Source of the DNA: Xiphydria camelus
Lineage: Eukaryota > Arthropoda > Insecta > Hymenoptera > Xiphydriidae
Direction: 5' to 3'
Assembly (NCBI GenBank): GCA_963678675.1
Contig: OY783198.1
Coordinates: 15,038,876-15,102,875 of the forward strand
Length of the DNA stretch: 64,000 nucleotides
The notes beneath the pieces are model-generated. The model ran no database searches. It was not told the origin of the DNA and saw nothing but the letters and a program-made list of their open reading frames with translations. Positions 57,282 through 64,000 of the stretch are shown here, in pieces (position 1 is the stretch's first letter; each line of letters opens with the position of its first letter). The translations under genes and the position numbers were made by a program.

Positions 57282-59495
57282 TTTGGGGGCCTTGAGTACC
57301 CGGCCTCCGAGCCTTTGCCGTCGTCTCTCTAAGCGAGGGGCACGTAGCACTGGTCATGCGATGGTCGTATGGTTTCCCTGCACCAAAGCACACGACACAT
57401 CTTGCCTCATACGCGCAATCCACTGCCGCGTGTCCCCGCGTACCGCAGTTAAAGCAGGTGCCGCTCCTATCGACCGGGCTTGAGCAGACGGCCCGTACAT
57501 GGCCATACCCCCAGCATTTAAAACACTGGAGAGGCTGCGCCTGCAAAAGCTCGAGCTTTGCGACCGTCCACCCAATCCTCATCTTACCCGCGGCACCAGC
57601 TTTAACTGCTGCCTCTACAGGCATCTCCGCCCACGTCATATACAAGCCCCTCCTCATAGGCTTGATTACCCCAACCCTGACACTATCCGGGGAGCATTCT
57701 GCTACTCGGCTTAAAGCCGCCGCAACAGACTCCGGGGAGGCCGAATCATCCAGCTCCAGGATGCGGACCTCCGAAATTTTGGCGGGAGCCCGCACCCTGG
57801 CCCTGTCTCCGAACACGTCCCCGAGCCTATCTGCTAGAAGACGAGCCTTGTTATGGGCCTCCTCACCCTGGATCGTAATCTTGACGGCCTTGGTCTGCGC
57901 CTTGGTGATCTTGGGCTCGTCAATGCCCAGATCCTCAAGCGAGACCTTCCCCTGAGCCTCAAGAATCGCTTCTCTGTAAGAGAAGTCCTCTCCCTTTCCC
58001 GTGATGGTGACGACCGCCGATTTCGGTATCCTGCGACTGGCCCCCCGGGAGCGCACACCCGCAGGGAGGGTCGCCGGAGCGGCACCAGGTTGCTCCGCAC
58101 TCTGTTGCGCCCTTTTAGCCTTGGCAGCCTTGGCTTTCCTCCTCTTTGCCCTCTTCTGGCTAGCAGACAGGGCTTCCCTCCAGGAGTCCTCCCCCACGAA
58201 AGGCCTCTCAATCGGTGGGAAGGTCTGCGGACCAGGAAGAATGGGCTGTTTCAGCACCTCATAATTGGTCACCCTTGGCAGGCTCCCGCTGCCTCCCGGG
58301 ATGCTCTCCTTGGGCGCCCCGGGGGCAGGAGGATCCTGAGAACCCCTAAGGATGTCCTCACGAAGTGCGATCAACATGTTGATCTGCTGATCCACCCTAT
58401 CCAATTGGTCAGAGACCACCGACCCGACCGACTCAGAACGGCCAGAGACCTGGACCAGTCCAACCGTGGAAACCCCAGCCTGGGATTTGACCGCCGCACT
58501 ATATTCCACTTTAGTGGGGGCATTGGGGGGGAGGCTTTCCCTTTTCCCTTTCCAGCATCCCTCACACTTTTCCCCTTTACAGCCGAGGGCCCAGCCACCA
58601 CCACCGGAGCAGGGGGGGGCATTTCCTGCGGCATCTCGACTTCAGAGTCGGAGCGTAGGCTGCGCGATCTCTTCCTCGGCGGAGATTTCGGGGATACACG
58701 AGACAACCGAGCCTCACGTATCTCCTCTCGCAATTTCTCGTTCACCTTTTCCGCCTCGGTGAGTCTCCGCGCAAGCTCTTCGTTTCGAGCCCTGAGAAGG
58801 GCGGGGTCACCCTTCTCAATCGCTCTCTCCACCAAGTTCGCAAGCCCCTGACCGATCCCCGTTTCGGCGAGTTTCAGTTTCTTCACCATACCTCCCTTGA
58901 GGTTGCGGCTTTTGGTGTGTACCTCCTCGATCTCCTTGATCCATTTCCGTAAGGCCTCCCCTACGGCAACGGCATCCATACCACTATATTTTTCCTCTCC
59001 GTCCTCTATATCAGTGGCCCCAGTAGAAGAGTATTCAGACTCCATCCCTGATTTCTCTTCTCTGGATTTTTTGGCATTGGCAGCCCTGGTGACACGTTTC
59101 TTCACCATGCCCGTACTCTTGGGTGTAGGGGGCGGAAGTATCAAACCACCCTGTTCCTCATCGGAGTCAGATGGGGAGGAGGCTAGCCTCTTCGCTGTCC
59201 TCTTTTCCGCCTTGCTCTCTATCTGGGGAGACAACTCAGTCTCCATCTCAGTTCCCTGAGTGTCGACCGGTCCCTCCGTACTTCCTCCAGGTTCCCTTCC
59301 CTCACCAACGGATGTTCGGTCAGCCCGCACATCCCTTTCCTCCAATCCCGACAGGAAATCCTCATCCGACTCCTTTCCTCCACCACCTCTAGCCAGGGAG
59401 TTCCTTCTGGAACCGGCCCTAGATCCTTCCTCCGAGCCAGACCCAACGGATCCCGCCCTGCTCCCCTCCTTACTTTTAGATTTGTTTTCTTCCAT
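57274..59495 (-). pseudogene. R1-clade ORF1 (gag-like) with three zinc knuckles (one frameshift)
   Basis: Start ATG 59495 (MEENKSKSKEGSRAGSVG), chosen because upstream codons belong to the 5'UTR and satellite. The N-terminus is Ser/Gly/Glu-rich, with a coiled-coil segment NEELARRLTEAEKVNEKLRE. The second half has AKRRKAKAAKAKRAQQ, a conserved gag fold region, then CFKCWGYGHVRAVC and CFNCGTRGHAAVDC knuckles and a third CVVCFGAG...DHRMTSATC variant. The frame changes at about 58525-58531 in a C7 run (frames 59876-58371 and 58509-57274). Role: RNA-binding chaperone of the retrotransposon particle. Ends TAA at 57274, overlapping ORF2. Confidence 0.88.
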
Positions 59496-59861
59496 TTTAG
59501 TCCCACGAAAACCTAGGGAAATAAAGGTCCGCGACGGCAGAGCCCCGGTTACCGCCGTAAGGCCTAAATACGACTGGGTTCGGCCTGGTACCCAGAAGGC
59601 ACCGTTAATGACACCACCCTCTGGTGCCACGCGGGTCCTCGGCACGGTTGCCCACACCTTAACCTTGAGCTTCCCCGTAAGGTCGGGAAGACACCGGTGG
59701 CATCCCGCCACCTGGGTGATCCCCAGAGGGGATCGGTCGGCTCTTAGTTGACCGGCAGCCGCAGACTCCGACGTTACTCCCGCCCCACAGGCACCGTCGG
59801 AAACCACGGCCGCCGATCGTAAACCCCCCCACCACGACAAGGTGGCCGACCACGGGGGGGT

Positions 59862-62700
59862 CGGTGATATCACCACGGCATCATTTGCTAATCTCTAGAT
59901 ACAGTCTTACTACTTTGCGTCGTTTGTCCAACCCTTGAAACCCCTCTACAAGAAGTTTCTATTGTTATAAAAAAATTCAAAATCGTATTTTCGGTGATAT
60001 CACCTCGGCATCGTTTGTCCTTCTCTAGATACAGTCTCCGTACTACTTTGCGTCGTTTGTCCAACCCCTGATACCCTTCTACAAGAAGTTTTTTTTCATA
60101 CAAAAAAATTCAAAATCGTATTTTCGGTGATATCACCTCGGCATCGTTTGTCCATCTCTAGATACAGTCTCCGTACTACTTTGCGTCATTTGTCCAGCCC
60201 CTGAAACCCCTCTAGAAGAAGTTTTTTTTCATACAAAAAAATTCAAAATCGTATTTTCGGTGATATCACCTCGGCATCATTTGTTAATCTCTAGATACAG
60301 TCTTACTACTTTGCGTCGTTTGTCCAACCCCTGAAACCCCTCTACAAGAAGTTTCTATTGTTATAAAAAAATTCAAAATCGTATTTTCGGTGATATCACC
60401 TCGGCATCGATTGTCCATCTCTAGATACAGTCTCCGTACTACTTTGCGTCGTTTGTCGAACCCCTGAAACCTCTCTACAAGAAGTTTTTATTGTTATAAA
60501 AAAATTCAAAATCGTATTTTCAGTGATATCACCTCGGTATCGTTTGTCCTTCTCTAGATACAGTCTCCGTACTACTTTGCGTCGTTTGTCCAACCCCTGA
60601 AACCCCTCTACAAGAAGTTTCTATTGTTATAAAAAAATTCAAAATCGTATTTTCGGTGATATCACCTCGGCATCGTTTGTCCATCACTAGGTACAGTCTC
60701 CGTACTCCTTTGCGTCCTTTGTACAACCCCTGAAACCCCTCTACAAGAAGTTTCTATTGTTATAAAAAAATTCAAAATCGTATTTTCGGTGATATCACCT
60801 CGGCATCGTTTGTCCATCACTAGGTACAGTCTCCGTACTCCTTTGCGTCGTTTGTCCAACCCCTGAAACCCCTCTACAAGAAGTTTTTTTTCATACAAAA
60901 AAATTCAAAATCGTATTTTCGGTGATATGACCTCAGCATCGTTTGTCCATCTCTAGGTACAGTCTTCGTACTCCTTTGCGTCGTTTGTCCAACCCCTGAA
61001 ACCCCTCTACAAGAAGTTTTTTTTCATACAAAAAAATTCAAAATCGTATTTTCGGTGATATCACCTCGGCATCGTTTGTCCATCTCTAGGTACAGTCTCC
61101 GTACTCCTTTGCGTCGTTTGTCCAACCCCTGAAACCCCTCTACAAGAAGTTTTTTTTCATACAAAAAAATTCAAAATCGTATTTTCGGTGATATCACCTC
61201 GGCATCGTTTGTCCATCTCTAGATACAGTCTCCGTACTACTTTGCGTCGTTTGTCCAATCCCTGAAACCCCTCTACAAGAAGTTTCTATTGTTATAAAAA
61301 AATTCAAAATCGTATTTTCGGTGATATCACCTCGGCATCATTTGTCCATCTCTAGATACAGTCTCCGTACTACTTTGCGTCGTTTGTCGAACCCCTGAAA
61401 CCCCTCTACAAGAAGTTTTTATTGTTATAAAAAAATTCAAAATCGTATTTTCGGTGATATCACCTCGGTATCGTTTGTCCTTCTCTAGATACAGTCTCCG
61501 TACTACTTTGCGTCGTTTGTCCAACCCCTAAAACCCCTCTACAAGAAGTTTCTATTGTTATAAAAAAATTCAAAATCGTATTTTCGGTGATATCACCTCG
61601 GCATCGTTTGTCCTTCTCTAGATACAGTCTCCGTACTACTTTGCGTCGTTTGTCCAACCCCTGATACCCCTCTACAAGAAGTTTTTTTTCATACAAAAAA
61701 ATTCAAAATCGTATTTTCGGTGATATCACCTCGGCATCGTTTGTCCATCTCTAGATACAGTCTCCGTACTACTTTGCGTCGTTTGTCCAGCCCCTGAAAC
61801 CCCTCTAGAAGAAGTTTTTTTTCATACAAAAAAATTCAAAATCGTATTTTCGGTGATATCACCTCGGCATCATTTGTTAATCTCTACATACAGTCTTACT
61901 ACTTTGCGTCGTTTGTCCAACCCCTGAAACCCCTCTACAAGAAGTTTCTATTGTTATAAAAAAATTCAAAATCGTATTTTCGGTGATATCACCTCGGCAT
62001 CGTTTGTCCATCTCTAGGTACAGTCTCCGTACTCCTTTGCATCGTTTGTCCAACCCCTGATACCCCTCTACAAGAAGTTTTTTTTTCATACAAAGAAATT
62101 CAAAATCGTATTTTCGGTGATATCACCTCGTCATCGTTTGTCCATCTCTAGATACAGTCTCCGTACTACTTTGCATCGTTTGTCCAACCCCTGAAACCCC
62201 TCTAGAAGAAGTTTCTATTGTTATAAAAAAATTCAAAATCGTATTTTCGGTGATATCACCTCGGCATCGTTTGTCCATCACTAGGTACAGTCTCTGTACT
62301 CCTTTGCGTCGTTTGTCCAACCCCTGAAACCCCTCTACAAGAAGTTTTTATTGTTATAAAAAAATTCAAAATCGTATTTTCGGTGATATCACCTCGGCAT
62401 CATTTGTCAATCTCTAGATACAGTCTCCGTACTACTTTGCGTCATTTGTCCTACCCCTGAAACCCCTCTACAAGAAGTTGCTATTGTTATAAAAAAATTC
62501 AAGATCGTATTTTCGGTGATATCACCTCGGCATCGTTTGTCCATCTCTAGATGCAGTCTCCGTACTACTTTGCGTCGTTTGTCCAACTCGTGAAACCCCT
62601 CTACAAGAAGTTTTTTTTCATACAAAAAAATTCCAAATCGTATTTTCTGTGATATCACCTCGGCATCGTTTGTCCATCTCTAGATAAAGTCTCCGTACTA
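59862..62700. repeat. 133-bp satellite array, right block (~21 units)
   Basis: Same unit and orientation as the left block, with somewhat more unit-to-unit change (CATCATTTGTTAATCTC variants, occasional single-base changes). It was continuous with the left block before the LINE inserted. Confidence 0.96.
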
Positions 62701-63386
62701 CGATGGACAAACGATGCCGAGGTGATATCACCGAAAATACGATTTTTAATTTTTTGTATCAAAAAAAAATTCTTGTAGAGGGGTTTCACGGGTTGGACAA
62801 ACGACGCAAAGGAGTACGGAGACTGTATCTAGAGATGGACAAACGATGCCGAGGTGATATCACCGAAAATACGATTTTGAATTTTTTTGTATGAAAAAAA
62901 CTTCTTCTAGAGGGGTTTCAGGGGTTGGACAAACGACGCAAAGTAGTACGGAGACTGTATCTAGAGATGGACAAACGATGCCGAGGTGATATCACCGAAA
63001 ATACGATTTTGAATTTTTTTGTATGAAAAAAACTTCTACTAGAGGGGTTTCAGGGGTTGGACAAACGACGCAAAGTAGTACGGAGACTGTATCTAGAGAT
63101 GGACAAACGATGCCGAGGTGATATCACCGAAAATACGATTTTGAATTTTTTTGTATGAAAAAAAACTTCTTGTAGAGGGGTTTCAGGGGTTGAACAAACG
63201 ACGCAAAGTAGTATGGAGACTGCATCTAGAGATGGACAAACGATGCCGAGGTGATATCACCGAAAATACGATTTTGAATTTTTTTGTATGAAAAAAAACT
63301 TCTTGTAGAGGGGTTTCAGGGGTTGGACAAATGACGCAAAGGAGGACGGACACTGTATCTAGAGATGGACAAACGATGCCGAGGTG
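62701..63386. repeat. 133-bp satellite in reversed orientation (~5 units)
   Basis: At 62700/62701 the sequence flips: ...CTCCGTACTA is followed by CGATGGACAAACGATGCCGA. From here GGACAAACGAT and GAGGTGATATCACCG read in the opposite sense until about 63386. The turn occurs within a unit and is not palindromic beyond a few bases. Confidence 0.95.
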
Positions 63387-63770
63387 TAGTCGTATTCCTC
63401 ATATAATATCTATGGGAAAGCGGCGGCAGCAAAGTTGTTCCCCTAATAGTTTCTCCCCCTCCCCCCTATATCTCTGAAACGGTGAGTTGGACAAAAAAAC
63501 AAAGTGATGGTCAATCATGGACAAGCAAAGGACAAACGATCACGCATTTGAATTTTCGAAATTCCGCCATGGGAGTGCTAGCGTGAAGTTAGCACCCCGA
63601 CCTACCCCCCCCCCCCCCCCCCCCCTATATCTCCGAAACGGTAAGTTGGACAAAAAAACAAAGTGATGGTCAATCATGGACAAACAAAGGACAAACGATC
63701 ACGCATTTGGATTTTCGAAGTTCCGCCATGGGGGTGCTAACTTCACACATGTCCGACAGCCCCAGCGTCA
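63387..63770. repeat. ~165-bp tandem repeat (two units) with poly-C tract
   Basis: CCCCTATATCTCTGAAACGG and CCCCTATATCTCCGAAACGG start two units containing GTTGGACAAAAAAACAAAGT, GGTCAATCATGGACAA and GGACAAACGATCACGCATTT, ending CGCCATGGGRGTGCTA. The shared GGACAAACGAT word links it to the 133-bp satellite. The C-run at 63607-63625 varies between units. Confidence 0.85.
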
Positions 63771-64000
63771 TCGGCTATTCCACCACTCTCCTCTAATTAG
63801 CTAATCAGGGTGGATAGCGTCGCCCACGCTATCCCCTCCGTTGATCGAAAAGTTGCTACGTTCCGAACTATGTAAGACGAAGCCAGGAGGCTTCCGGCGT
63901 CTTCTCTTGCCTTCTCTTAATTATATCAGTCATCAACGCATCTTGTATCACTTGAATATATCCATATCAGTCTTATCGTGAGTGCAGTGTTCACTTTATT
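63771..64000. other. Unassigned right edge, possibly LTR-like
   Basis: The stretch begins ACATGTCCGACAGCCCC and shows no ORF or tandem structure. A TG start after the repeats would suit an LTR, but the other end lies outside the window, so this is only a possibility. Confidence 0.2.

Larger units (their letters stand above)
53597..59861 (-). mobile_element. R1-clade non-LTR retrotransposon, nearly complete, inserted in the satellite
   Basis: On the minus strand the element runs from about 59861 to 53617 with a 20-base poly(A) tail (T-run 53597-53616). Order: 5'UTR, ORF1 (gag with CCHC knuckles), ORF2 (EEP endonuclease, RT, C-terminal CCHC-type finger), 3'UTR 54163-53617. Satellite on the 5' side resumes TCGGTGATATCACC; on the 3' side it stops CGGTGATCAC, so a ~13-bp duplication with a 2-bp loss in one copy fits. 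ORF structure and EEP endonuclease without RNase H fit the R1 clade, many members of which are site-specific. Both ORFs have one frameshift, each in a C7 run. Confidence 0.9.

Noticed and set aside
53628..59751. Plus-strand ORFs inside the R1-type LINE (for example 57853-58851 and 59260-59751)
   Set aside because: Shadow frames opposite GC-rich ORF1/ORF2; the minus-strand frames carry all recognisable motifs.
59888..62894. ORFs in the right and inverted satellite blocks
   Set aside because: Same repeat-derived frames as in the left block.

Overview
This is animal nuclear DNA with introns, GT..AG splicing and AATAAA-type ends. The transposon mix (Mutator-like, Academ, PIF/Harbinger, Sola-like, mariner, R1-type LINE) points to an arthropod, most likely a hymenopteran such as an ant; that level is inference. 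It is a transposon- and satellite-rich region. Only one stretch looks like an ordinary host gene: two 3'-terminal exons at 21980-22378, probably of the mitochondrial fission regulator (MTFR1) family, with a 3'UTR to about 23.3 kb. A 200-base N gap lies at 23478-23677.

Layout. 0.2-4.1 kb: a 3.9-kb palindrome with 1.6-kb arms that contain coding-like but broken frames. 4.6-6.6 kb: a 5'-truncated LINE (reverse transcriptase plus RNase H) with a perfect 15-bp target duplication. 7.0-10.1 kb: a decayed Mutator-like transposase followed by a DEDDh exonuclease. 11.2-11.6 kb: a copia remnant. 12.2-14.7 kb: a fold-back element holding a hairpin, a self-inverted mariner and a further MITE; a truncated inverted copy of this composite recurs at 46.3-47.6 kb. 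14.86-21.44 kb: an Academ-type transposon (XPG-like nuclease and Cys-rich CXC domain) with ~0.5-kb terminal inverted repeats and a TAA duplication, broken by stops and frameshifts. 23.7-28.9 kb: several hairpin elements and tRNA-derived repeats.

28.9-44.2 kb is one nested structure. A Sola-like transposon (TIR beginning GGGACATTC, 4-bp ATAT duplication) has been hit by a first PIF/Harbinger in its left TIR (29351-33314, TAA duplication), by a second, apparently intact PIF/Harbinger in its first exon (33740-37257, TAA duplication), and by a DDE_1/pogo-like transposon with ~0.9-kb inverted repeats near its right TIR (39951-43721). In the second Harbinger the transposase and the MADF-BESS protein genes run in opposite directions with interdigitated exons.

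44.3-46.3 kb holds a ~281-bp tandem repeat. 47.7-48.9 kb holds a SWIM-finger-like gene fragment running into a degenerate ~120-bp repeat. 49.5-63.4 kb is a 133-bp satellite with A/B dimer alternation, an apparently identical 1462-bp higher-order duplication, and an orientation switch at 62700. It is split by a 6.2-kb R1-clade LINE (minus strand, 53617-59861) inserted at the palindromic satellite word GGTGATATCACC. The window ends in a ~165-bp repeat and unassigned sequence.

The genes do not form a pathway. Their relations are those of nested and decaying mobile elements, and the insertion order can be read from the target duplications.
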